Below, piece by piece: positions 9,568 to 16,490 of a stretch of DNA of 20,026 nt (its first letter is position 1; the number at the start of each line of letters is the position of its first letter). The stretch spans positions 1 through 20,026 of the forward strand of contig UQXF01000066.1 in NCBI GenBank assembly GCA_900544905.1, given 5' to 3'. Under the pieces are notes generated by a model. It was not told where the DNA came from, did not search any database, and saw only the letters and a program-made list of their open reading frames with translations. The DNA comes from an uncultured Clostridium sp. (lineage in GTDB: Bacteria; Bacillota; Clostridia; Lachnospirales; Lachnospiraceae). A program made the position numbers and the translations under genes.

Positions 9568-10578
9568 CTAAAACTTAATCGTCACATTTAACGCAATATC
9601 CGTGTTTCCCGCTGTCTGAATCGCTTTGTCGATTTCCGATAAAGAAAATTCATGCGTAATCATCCTCTCAATATTCCATTTCCCGCTTTTCATAATATTC
9701 ATTACATCTATCACATCTTCCGACATATATCCACCGGAACCAATAATGCTTTTTTGTGAATATGTGAGGTGCAGCAGGTCAAGCTTGCGAATAGATTTAT
9801 TAACCGCCACAGACACAAAACGGCTTTCAATTTTCCCCTGCTCCATAAATAAATCAAGAATCCCCTCTGCACCACTGGCATCAAGGAAGCCATCAATATC
9901 GGGAACTGTCCCATTTATGGATTGGGCTGTGCCAAAATAACCGGCAGCTTGCTTGACAAAATCACAAGCTGCTGTATTGCAGACCTCAAAGCCTAAATCC
10001 GCTGCAATCTTTAAGCGAAAATCTGATATGTCACAAATCATCACCTTAGAAACACCAAAATATTTTAAGGCAATTGCACTTGCCAGACCGATTGTTCCGC
10101 AGCCAAAGACTACAAATTTTTCATGTTCTTTCGGCTGTCCTCTGCGTGCCGCACGGCATCCCACAGTAAATGGTTCAATCAAACACGCCGTTTTGTCTGT
10201 AATAGAATCATCAACCCCGTACAGGGAATAATTCCTTTTGGCGTCAGGAATTTTGATATACTCCGAAAATCCACCGATGGTTCCTGCCCTTTTTGTATCT
10301 CCTGTTGCAAAACGGGGATATGGATAAACCCGTTCTCCGATTGAAAATTCCGTAACGTTATCTCCCACCGCAACAATACGTGAGACGGTTTCATGTCCAA
10401 ATTCTTCACCAACTGTAATACGGTGCCCTGTACCGGCTCCGTGCTGGTAAACCGCAACATCCGTACCACAAATACTGGAATAAATGTTTTTAATCAATAC
10501 ATCATGGCTGCCTAATTGCGGAAGAGGCACTTCTCTGATTTCTACGCTTTCCTTTCCCAAATAAATCGCTGACTTCAT
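9568..10578 (-). CDS. Zinc-type medium-chain alcohol/polyol dehydrogenase
   Basis: A 336-residue medium-chain dehydrogenase. Catalytic zinc ligands are visible: Cys37 (SICGTD), His62-Glu63 (GHE) and Glu135 (LIEP). The Rossmann fold has GCGTIG at 159-164, and Asp183 at the end of beta-2 predicts NAD(H) rather than NADP(H). The lobe that usually holds four structural-zinc cysteines (about 88-103) has none, so only the catalytic zinc is expected. The substrate is likely a secondary alcohol or polyol (threonine/sorbitol dehydrogenase relatives) but is not determinable. The RBS AAAGGAG is 11 nt before the ATG. Divergence from a TetR gene across a palindrome suggests substrate-induced expression. 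Confidence 0.92.
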   Translation of the reverse strand: MKSAIYLGKESVEIREVPLPQLGSHDVLIKNIYSSICGTDVAVYQHGAGTGHRITVGEEFGHETVSRIVAVGDNVTEFSIGERVYPYPRFATGDTKRAGTIGGFSEYIKIPDAKRNYSLYGVDDSITDKTACLIEPFTVGCRAARRGQPKEHEKFVVFGCGTIGLASAIALKYFGVSKVMICDISDFRLKIAADLGFEVCNTAACDFVKQAAGYFGTAQSINGTVPDIDGFLDASGAEGILDLFMEQGKIESRFVSVAVNKSIRKLDLLHLTYSQKSIIGSGGYMSEDVIDVMNIMKSGKWNIERMITHEFSLSEIDKAIQTAGNTDIALNVTIKF

Positions 10579-10622
10579 AACAATAAAACTCCTTTCTCTA
10601 AGCAGATACTATTTTCTTTACC

Positions 10623-10651
10623 TTGCTAATTACATTATGATTCCGTATAAT
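10623..10651 (+). promoter_or_regulatory. Promoter of the TetR gene
   Basis: TTGCTA at 10623..10628, 17-bp spacer, TATAAT at 10646..10651. The expected start of transcription is near 10658, just upstream of the palindrome at 10667..10694. On the opposite strand TTGGAA (10677..10672), 16-bp spacer, TAATAT (10655..10650) could serve the dehydrogenase gene; its -35 then lies inside the palindrome. Confidence 0.6.
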
Positions 10652-10666
10652 ATTAAAATCAATCAA

Positions 10667-10694
10667 CAATATTCCAATATGTGTTGGAATATTG
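10667..10694. promoter_or_regulatory. Palindromic operator between dehydrogenase and TetR genes
   Basis: A perfect inverted repeat CAATATTCCAA-N6-TTGGAATATTG with 11-bp arms. Size and position in a divergent intergenic region fit a TetR-family dimer site. It lies downstream of the tetR promoter, just before its RBS, and overlaps a candidate -35 for the dehydrogenase gene, so one site could repress both. Confidence 0.75.
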
Positions 10695-10709
10695 AGAGGA
10701 GGGGATTTT

Positions 10710-11261
10710 TTGAACACAAAGAACAATCAGCGTTTTTGCGAAACAGAAATACGCATGGAAGCTGCCATGCTGAAGCTTTTAAAAAATACAGAATTTGAAA
10801 AGATAACGGTTAAAAAAATATGTGAAACGGCAGAAGTAAACCGTTCCACTTTTTATGCTCATTTTATTGATATATATGACATGCTGAATAAAATGGAAAC
10901 AGCGTTACACCGGGAATTACTGGAAGGCTACAAAGACAAAAAGGATTACTCCCTTTTTTCCGAAAAATCCTTTATATACTTTTTAGAACATATCAAAAAG
11001 CATAAATATTTTTATAAAATCAACTTACAGACAAGAAAAACCTTTCCCCTTTCACAGGGATATGAGCCATTATGGAATATTATAAAATCACGCTGCCAGC
11101 AAGCCGGTATAACAGATGATGAAGAAATTATGTATTACTTTATTTCTTTTCAGGCTGGATTTACAATGATATTAAAGCATTGGGTAGATACGGATTGTCT
11201 GATTAAGGAAAATGAAGTTGCCGCCATAATCAAAAACAGTATTCCCAATATTTTAACCTAA
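10710..11261 (+). CDS. TetR/AcrR-family transcriptional regulator
   Basis: A 183-residue protein. The TetR helix-turn-helix is at about residues 10-56 (KICETAEVNRSTFYAHF is the recognition segment). The all-helical ligand domain ends with QAGFTMILKHWVDTDC, typical of DhaS/TetR_C_8-like members. The start is taken as TTG 10710 because AGGAGGGG lies 5 nt upstream; an earlier in-frame TTG at 10692 is inside the operator and has no RBS. It probably represses itself and the divergent dehydrogenase through the palindrome. The stop is 2 bp from the stop of a convergent small gene, with no terminator seen between. Confidence 0.9.
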   Translation: MNTKNNQRFCETEIRMEAAMLKLLKNTEFEKITVKKICETAEVNRSTFYAHFIDIYDMLNKMETALHRELLEGYKDKKDYSLFSEKSFIYFLEHIKKHKYFYKINLQTRKTFPLSQGYEPLWNIIKSRCQQAGITDDEEIMYYFISFQAGFTMILKHWVDTDCLIKENEVAAIIKNSIPNILT

Positions 11262-11263
11262 AT

Positions 11264-11515
11264 CTATTTGAACTTTACTGCGGTTCCATATGCCATGACC
11301 TCTGCAGCACCCTGCATGATAGCGGAAGTTGCATATCTCACATTTACAATGGCATCCGCCCCCATTCCCTGGGCTTCCTTCTCGCCACTCCTTATCTCAT
11401 TTATTCTCTGAATACATACAAATATGGTTACGCCTGCCAGCACGAAAGGAATCACCCCACACATTACTTTCAGGAAAAGCCCCGGCAAAGCTGCCAGTAA
11501 AACCACAAAATACAA
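11264..11515 (-). CDS. Small membrane protein with a YbjQ-like C-terminal tail, possibly a remnant
   Basis: 83 residues. The N-terminus has one or two hydrophobic segments (about 3-33). The C-terminus (about 47-83: MGADAIVNVRYATSAIMQGAAEVMAYGTAVKF) matches the end of YbjQ/DUF74 heavy-metal-binding-like proteins. The first half of a normal YbjQ domain (about 100 residues) is missing. The only start upstream is TTG at 11515, just after an in-frame TAA and without a recognisable RBS; ATG at residue 18 also lacks one. It lies 21 bp after the HAD gene in the same direction. It is either a short membrane-tethered variant or a decayed gene. Confidence 0.5.
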   Translation of the reverse strand: MYFVVLLAALPGLFLKVMCGVIPFVLAGVTIFVCIQRINEIRSGEKEAQGMGADAIVNVRYATSAIMQGAAEVMAYGTAVKFK

Positions 11516-11536
11516 TTCTTATCTGTTCTATTCTAA

Positions 11537-12316
11537 CTACAGCTCCCGCAACACCTTCATCACACCATCTTCATCATTAGAAGCTGTCACATACTTTGCC
11601 AGTTTCTTTAACTCCGAATGTCCGTTTTCCATGCAATAGCTCTCCTCACAGCTCTTTAACAGACCCACGTCATTCAGATAGTCGCCAAATGCCATAGCTT
11701 CTTTCCGGTGGATTCCATACCGTTTCTGAATTGCGGCAACCGCAATGCCTTTATTAACTGTCTGGTTGGAAATGTCAATCCAGCTGTCACCAGACAGCAC
11801 TGCTGCCAAAGGTTCCCCTATATCCGCAAAATGCTTCATGGCAGGCTCTGCCTTTTTCCTCTCCACAAAAATCGCAATCTTGACAATGGTATCCTGCAAA
11901 GCCGCCTCATACAAATCCTCCACTATCTGTAAACGGGTATAATACATTTCCGCTTCCCTTAAAATACTTTCCTCTGCATGATTCATATATGCTGATTTTG
12001 CGCCACATACAATCGGTGTCAGCCCCTCTAAGCCTTCAATCCGCTCCAGACATTTGCAAATATCCTCCTTGCTCATTTCATTGCTGTAGATGATTTTGTC
12101 CTTCTCAAACACAAATCCACCATTTTCCGCTACATATACCAGTTTATCCTTAATCGGGACAAAATCCTTCACCAGCGTATAATACTGTCGTCCACTGGCA
12201 ATTACCGTTTTGATATCCGGATGATTTTGTACCCAGTTCATAAAATCTGCCGGCAGACACTTATTACTGTCCAATAATGTTCCATCCATATCCAATGCCA
12301 CAAGCTTTATGTTCAT
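11537..12316 (-). CDS. Cof-type HAD-superfamily hydrolase (subfamily IIB)
   Basis: A 259-residue phosphatase-like protein. Motif I is DMDGT with nucleophile Asp9 and acid/base Asp11. Motif II Ser is in VIASG (about 37-41). A C2-type cap occupies the middle. Motif IV is GDYLND (Asp212, Asp216). Family members dephosphorylate sugar phosphates, FMN, pyridoxal phosphate and similar compounds; the substrate is unknown. The start ATG follows GGAGGT at good spacing. It is 33 bp downstream of the histidine kinase gene, so cotranscription is likely, though a signalling link is not implied. Confidence 0.92.
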   Translation of the reverse strand: MNIKLVALDMDGTLLDSNKCLPADFMNWVQNHPDIKTVIASGRQYYTLVKDFVPIKDKLVYVAENGGFVFEKDKIIYSNEMSKEDICKCLERIEGLEGLTPIVCGAKSAYMNHAEESILREAEMYYTRLQIVEDLYEAALQDTIVKIAIFVERKKAEPAMKHFADIGEPLAAVLSGDSWIDISNQTVNKGIAVAAIQKRYGIHRKEAMAFGDYLNDVGLLKSCEESYCMENGHSELKKLAKYVTASNDEDGVMKVLREL

Positions 12317-12349
12317 TTTGCAGACCTCCGTTGACTATTTTATTTCTAT

Positions 12350-13597
12350 TTATTGCAGGCTTAACATAATGGCAAAGGTGCTCCCCTTTGTTTTCTTCCT
12401 GTCATATGGAAATACCACGGTGATATTGCCGCCCTGCTCCTCTAAAATCTTCCGCGTCAGATACAAGCCCACTCCGGAGCCCTCTGCCTGCTTAACCTCC
12501 TCGGTCTTTCCTCTGTAAAATCTCTGGAAAATCCGGTTGACCTCTTCTTTCTTTATTCCAATTCCCTCATCTTTTATCTCAATCCTGAAAAAATGAATCT
12601 GCTTTTCCATCGTAATCCGGATGCTGGAACCCTCAGGGCTATATTTGATGGCATTTTCCAATACATTTACAATGGCTTCCTTTGTCCACTTTACATCATG
12701 GGGAAGGGCGATATTCTCTATCTCCGGAGAAGGGCTGTCAATCGCAATTTCAATTCCCTTTTCCTCCGCCTTCATATATACCTGATTTACCGCCTGTACC
12801 ACGGTTTCAAAAATATTGGCATTTTCCTTCTGAATCGTAATGATTCCGGTTTCCATGCGGGAAATGTTTACCAGCGCTGCCAGCAGCCCATCTAAATGCG
12901 CAATCTGCTCACCCAGTCTATCCATAAATTCCTTCTGTTCCTCCGGCTGCAAAGTCTCCTCCTCTAACAGCTGATAGCACATCTTTATGGATGCCACAGG
13001 TGTTTTTAACTGATGGGATAAATCAGTCACCAGGGATTTTGTGTCTTCCTTTTCCTGCCGCATCCGTTCTTCATTCCATTTAAGCTTCTGTCCCAAAGAT
13101 TCCAACTGGTTATAAAGCTTCCCACTACTGTCTTCCCCGTATGCCTCAGACAAATAATCGTAATCTCCACTGTAAAAACGCTCCAAAATATCCTGCAGCT
13201 GATGATGTTCCTTTTCTCTGTTCTTTTTATAGAGCAGCCCATAACCCCAGAGCACTCCACATATCACAACATATAATGCCAGATAAAATAACGCCAGCTG
13301 TACTGCCCGTTCCCTCGTCCACCTGGAATAGACACTTTCGTAATCTGCATTATAACCATATTCCTTTAAGATATTCATTCCCACATCCACGGCTTCGGGA
13401 TTCGCATTTCCTTTCAGCAGGTCTGCCGCAATCTGTTCATTGGGTATGCCATTTTCCCATTCCCCCAATATCTGATAGACCATGCCTACATTCTGCTTTT
13501 CCTCCTGCTTCAGACTATAAATCTGAAAGCCCCATGCACAGGTTAAAATGAGGAGGAGCACCAGCATATATTTTAATATCCATCTGTTTTGCTTCAT
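12350..13597 (-). CDS. Sensor histidine kinase
   Basis: 415 residues from ATG 13597, which is one base after the response regulator stop; a longer reading adds 16 residues inside the regulator gene. TM1 is at about 8-28, an extracellular sensor of about 70 residues follows (29-97), and TM2 is at about 98-122. HisKA carries phospho-acceptor His195 (SHQLKTP). HATPase_c has an N-box ENAIKYS (Asn315), G1 DEGIG (343-347) and G2 GSGVGL (373-378). It is an orthodox membrane kinase with a small external domain, unlike BceS-type kinases that have almost none. The ligand is unknown. Partner: the regulator immediately upstream. Confidence 0.94.
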   Translation of the reverse strand: MKQNRWILKYMLVLLLILTCAWGFQIYSLKQEEKQNVGMVYQILGEWENGIPNEQIAADLLKGNANPEAVDVGMNILKEYGYNADYESVYSRWTRERAVQLALFYLALYVVICGVLWGYGLLYKKNREKEHHQLQDILERFYSGDYDYLSEAYGEDSSGKLYNQLESLGQKLKWNEERMRQEKEDTKSLVTDLSHQLKTPVASIKMCYQLLEEETLQPEEQKEFMDRLGEQIAHLDGLLAALVNISRMETGIITIQKENANIFETVVQAVNQVYMKAEEKGIEIAIDSPSPEIENIALPHDVKWTKEAIVNVLENAIKYSPEGSSIRITMEKQIHFFRIEIKDEGIGIKKEEVNRIFQRFYRGKTEEVKQAEGSGVGLYLTRKILEEQGGNITVVFPYDRKKTKGSTFAIMLSLQ

Positions 13598-13598
13598 A

Positions 13599-14285
13599 CT
13601 ACCGGTTACACTCCCTGTCCCAAAGATATCCAATGCCCCGCACATTCCGGATATACACCGGTGCAGACGGATTGTCCTCTATTTTCTCCCGCAGTCTGCG
13701 GATATTTACCGCAATGGTGTTCTCATCCACAAACTCCCCATTGATATCAAACATCTGCTCCAAAAGCTGGTTTTTAGAAAGAATCTGCTTTGGATGCTCC
13801 ATTAAAATGAACAGCAGCCGCAGCTCATTCTTTGTCAGAGAGGTTTCCTCCCCCTTTACCAGCACCTTCATTTCATTTTTCAAAAACACCACATCACCGG
13901 AAACGATTTTCTCCTCTTCCCTGCCGGACATTCTTTTAAAGATTGCATTTACCTTGGAAATCAGCACTGCAAGGCTAAAGGGCTTTACCATGTAATCATC
14001 TGCCCCTGCCTCGTAGCCCATTACCACATCCATCTCCTGGTCCATGGCTGTTAAAAATATAAAATGCACTTGGCTCATTTTCCGGATTTCCCTGCAAAAA
14101 TCCAGTCCGTTTCCGTCCTCTAATGTAATGTCACAGATAATCAAATCAATGGCATTGGATTTGAAAAGTGCCATACCCTGTTCTACGCCATAAGCAGACA
14201 GCACATGGTAGCCCTCCTTTTCCAGCTTGAGGCTGATACCCCGGTTTAAATTTTCTTCATCCTCTAATAGTAAAATCTGGTTCAT
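13599..14285 (-). CDS. OmpR/PhoB-family response regulator
   Basis: 228 residues. The receiver domain (1-118) has the acidic pair Glu8/Asp9, phospho-acceptor Asp52, Thr79 and Lys101, all in canonical places. A winged-helix Trans_reg_C domain follows at about 127-225 (LTKNELRLLFILMEHPKQILSKNQLL and the ENTIAVNIRRLREKIE recognition helix). RBS AAAGGAA. It lies 19 bp after the VOC gene and 1 bp before the kinase gene, an operon. A possible target is the ABC exporter at 6351..9443 through the inverted repeat at 9543..9562; this is inference. Confidence 0.95.
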   Translation of the reverse strand: MNQILLLEDEENLNRGISLKLEKEGYHVLSAYGVEQGMALFKSNAIDLIICDITLEDGNGLDFCREIRKMSQVHFIFLTAMDQEMDVVMGYEAGADDYMVKPFSLAVLISKVNAIFKRMSGREEEKIVSGDVVFLKNEMKVLVKGEETSLTKNELRLLFILMEHPKQILSKNQLLEQMFDINGEFVDENTIAVNIRRLREKIEDNPSAPVYIRNVRGIGYLWDRECNR

Positions 14286-14304
14286 TTCTTATCGTTCCTT
14301 TTCT

Positions 14305-14766
14305 TTACATTCTCATCATTTCCACTTGGGAAAGCGGCAGTTGTGTCTTTTCCGCAACCTGTTCTACTGTCATTCCCTGTTTTAAAAATCTCCGTGCAAC
14401 ATATTCCATGGATTCCCCAATCTCGATTACATGCCAATCCGGGTCATAAATACGGATTACCCGTTGTCCCCAGTCATGCTCCATAAGCGGATTCACATAT
14501 TCAACCGGGTAGCTGCTTTGCTCCAGTTTTTTCAGAAAGCCCTCCATATCATTTTCCTCAAAATAGAGCTCGGAAGCATTGCCTCCCTTTATAACCTCTT
14601 TCCCAATAATCTTCTTCCAAATCTTTCTGTCCTGCAAAACCAATCCTTCGGTTAATATTACATTTCCCCCAAAATCCGTCACTACCTGCAGACCAAATAA
14701 ATCCCTGTAAAATGCTTTCGACTTTTCTATGTCATTAACCACAATTAATATGTTTTTCAGTTTCAT
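14305..14766 (-). CDS. VOC-superfamily (glyoxalase/bleomycin-resistance-like) protein
   Basis: 153 residues. Two beta-alpha-beta-beta-beta modules: LIVVNDIEKSKAFYRDLFGL opens the first, and RIYDPDWHVIEIGE ends the second. The usual metal-binding His/Glu on the first strand is not obvious, so it may be a binding protein rather than a metalloenzyme. A C-terminal extension (about 120-153) contains MTVEQVAEKTQLPLSQVEMM, which looks like a short helix-turn-helix. RBS GGAGTGG. It is the first gene after the promoter at 14840..14868 and probably heads the response regulator-kinase operon. Confidence 0.85.
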   Translation of the reverse strand: MKLKNILIVVNDIEKSKAFYRDLFGLQVVTDFGGNVILTEGLVLQDRKIWKKIIGKEVIKGGNASELYFEENDMEGFLKKLEQSSYPVEYVNPLMEHDWGQRVIRIYDPDWHVIEIGESMEYVARRFLKQGMTVEQVAEKTQLPLSQVEMMRM

Positions 14767-14839
14767 ATTCCACTCCTATGAAGAAAACCTTATCCTTTTT
14801 ATCATATTTCCCTATTAAATCTATCTTTCAATTTCTATT

Positions 14840-14868
14840 ATCATACCACACTGTTTTGTCACTCTCAA
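14840..14868 (-). promoter_or_regulatory. Promoter of the VOC-two-component operon
   Basis: TTGAGA at 14868..14863, 17-bp spacer, TATGAT at 14845..14840, giving a start near 14833 and a leader of about 67 nt. It is the only good sigma-A promoter seen upstream of the five-gene minus-strand run ending at 11264. Confidence 0.65.
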
Positions 14869-14892
14869 TGTTTAATGAGGTTTCATAAATAG

Positions 14893-14934
14893 AAAAAATC
14901 AGGCAAAAACCGTCTCCGGTACTTTTGCCTGATT
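14893..14934 (-). terminator. Rho-independent terminator of the MFS gene
   Basis: A perfect 12-bp stem: AATCAGGCAAAA at 14897..14908 and TTTTGCCTGATT at 14923..14934, with a 14-nt loop. On the minus strand it is followed by a run of six T (14898..14893). It lies 35 bp after the MFS stop codon. Confidence 0.93.
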
Positions 14935-14968
14935 CGTCCATTGTTCTTCTATCGTGTTCTTCTTTTAA

Positions 14969-16264
14969 TTAATTTACAGTTTCGCTTTCCTGAAGCTTCT
15001 GTATCTCTTTTTTATGATACGCCAAAAGACTGACTGTTGAACCCATGATACCGGTGCACAAAAACATCACCGCCATACCGGCTCCATTTCCAGTTCCTAC
15101 AAGATGCCCCAATGCATTTGCCAGTCCACTTTCTGACTGCATAAACGGTTCAAACACATAATCCGCCAGAAAACCACCTAACAGCAGACCAATTGGAATC
15201 GTAGCATACTGAATGGCATTCCGGACAGAAAATACGCTTCCCTGCAATTCCTGTGGCACCATTTTATACAGAATAACATTCTGTCCAGCCATAATAAACG
15301 GAATTGGAAAACAAGCCGCTATTGCTGCAACACTCCACCAGAGCACATTTTGTCCTAAGCCCATCATCATATCCCCCAGTAAAAATGACAGGGCGGCTGA
15401 AAAATAAATCATCTTGACACTGCTGATTTTCAGCTTTTTAACAGACACCACAAGTCCGCCTAAAATTCCTCCGATACCCAGCACCATATTTACCACACCA
15501 AGAACCATACTGTCATTCCCGCTTCTTGCCAGAATCATAGGAGAAAGTATATTCTCATAGGTCAGCTGGGAGAAGAAATTGATTGCCGCCATTGTGACTA
15601 TAACATACCAAAGCCCTTTATTCTGTAGCAGAAAATGAAAACCATCCATGGTACCGGACAGAAAATTCTTTTCATCAGAAGTCTCCTTCAACTGCTCAGG
15701 TATCTTAATAAATACAAGCAGCACCACAAAATTAAATACAAAGGACAACAAGTCCACCATAATCACCATTCCAAGACCGCCAAAGCCAAAAATAGCGGAT
15801 GCTAAAACCGGTGATATAACGGAAATCAGATTAGCCGCAAAGGATGACATCCCACTCATCTGTGACAGCCGTTCCTCCGGAACCATAATTCCGATTGCAA
15901 CAGCCTGCGCCGGTCCCTGAAAAGAGTTCATAATTCCGATTACGGCATTTACCACATAAATATGCCATATTTCCAGTCTTCCATTCCAAAAGAGCAGACA
16001 TACTGCCAGCGAACAGACTGCCGCCAGCGTATCTGACACCAGCATAATTGTCTTCTTGCGATGCCGGTCTATAAATCCTCCTGCAACCAAGCTCACCACA
16101 ATGTATGGAAGATAATTGCAAAAAGACATCAGGGACACTGCCATAGCAGAATTTGTCTGCGTATATGTCCATAAGATAAGTGCAAAGCTGGTCATTGCAC
16201 TTCCTAACTGTGATACAGAACCACCAATCCAAAATATTATAAATTTTTTAAAACCATCTTTCAT
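14969..16264 (-). CDS. MFS transporter, drug-efflux (Mef-like) type
   Basis: A 431-residue, 12-helix major facilitator. The loop 2-3 signature GGFIDRHRKKTIM (about 62-74) is the MFS motif A equivalent in Mef/MFS_3 exporters. The N-terminal pattern FWIGGSVSQLGSAMTSFALILW matches that group. Macrolide or other antibiotic efflux is inferred from family and from the leader. It is a monocistronic unit: own promoter (16437..16465), leader with a five-codon ORF and interleaved stems, RBS AAGGAGAT 10 nt before the ATG, and a strong terminator downstream. The substrate cannot be read from sequence. Confidence 0.88.
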   Translation of the reverse strand: MKDGFKKFIIFWIGGSVSQLGSAMTSFALILWTYTQTNSAMAVSLMSFCNYLPYIVVSLVAGGFIDRHRKKTIMLVSDTLAAVCSLAVCLLFWNGRLEIWHIYVVNAVIGIMNSFQGPAQAVAIGIMVPEERLSQMSGMSSFAANLISVISPVLASAIFGFGGLGMVIMVDLLSFVFNFVVLLVFIKIPEQLKETSDEKNFLSGTMDGFHFLLQNKGLWYVIVTMAAINFFSQLTYENILSPMILARSGNDSMVLGVVNMVLGIGGILGGLVVSVKKLKISSVKMIYFSAALSFLLGDMMMGLGQNVLWWSVAAIAACFPIPFIMAGQNVILYKMVPQELQGSVFSVRNAIQYATIPIGLLLGGFLADYVFEPFMQSESGLANALGHLVGTGNGAGMAVMFLCTGIMGSTVSLLAYHKKEIQKLQESETVN

Positions 16265-16311
16265 TGAATTTTATCTCCTTATAGAATATTTATTATAACC
16301 TATAAATGCGT

Positions 16312-16389
16312 AAAATCCAATGTGGGCAAATTTCTATTTTTAATCTCTGTACAAGCTTTGCCCGGACATCAGACCCCGCACAGAGATTA
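16312..16389 (-). promoter_or_regulatory. Attenuator-like leader with two interleaved stems
   Basis: Stem 1: TAATCTCTGT (16389..16380) pairs perfectly with ACAGAGATTA (16350..16341). Stem 2: the segment 16373..16357, within the loop of stem 1, pairs with 16330..16316 through GGGCAAA/TTTGCCC, a CC bulge, ATGT/ACAT and TCTG/TGGA (two G-U pairs), then UUUU (16315..16312). The order 1a-2a-1b-2b means the stems are mutually exclusive or form a pseudoknot. Stem 1 begins directly at the leader-peptide stop codon, so a stalled ribosome would cover it. Confidence 0.75.
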
Positions 16390-16407
16390 TTAATTCAAGA
16401 GTGGCAT
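16390..16407 (-). CDS. Leader peptide MPLLN upstream of the MFS gene
   Basis: ATG CCA CTC TTG AAT TAA, five codons, preceded by a perfect AGGAGG (16420..16415) with 7-nt spacing. It lies about 22 nt after the predicted transcription start. Such a strong SD on so short an ORF, immediately followed by alternative stems, points to a sensing leader peptide rather than a functional product. Confidence 0.75.
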   Translation of the reverse strand: MPLLN

Positions 16408-16436
16408 TTTGTAACCTCCTATGTTTCATTTATACC

Positions 16437-16465
16437 ATTTTATAATATCAATTGTTTATTGTAAA
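16437..16465 (-). promoter_or_regulatory. Promoter of the MFS leader transcript
   Basis: TTTACA at 16465..16460, 17-bp spacer, TAAAAT at 16442..16437; each box has five of six consensus bases. The transcript would start near 16430, so the untranslated leader is about 165 nt. The -35 box is 26 bp past the lipoprotein gene stop. I see no clear terminator between them, so readthrough from the blaI operon is possible. Confidence 0.65.
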
Positions 16466-16490
16466 GTTTTTATCCTGCCACGGATGGCTG

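Noticed and set aside
13141..13551. 136-codon open frame on the plus strand
   Set aside because: It lies wholly inside the histidine kinase gene, is rich in Pro/His/Ser as antisense frames are, and has no RBS.
16470..16490. Hairpin GCCA-N4-TGGC just after the lipoprotein stop as a terminator
   Set aside because: Only 4 bp of stem and no T-run on the minus strand.
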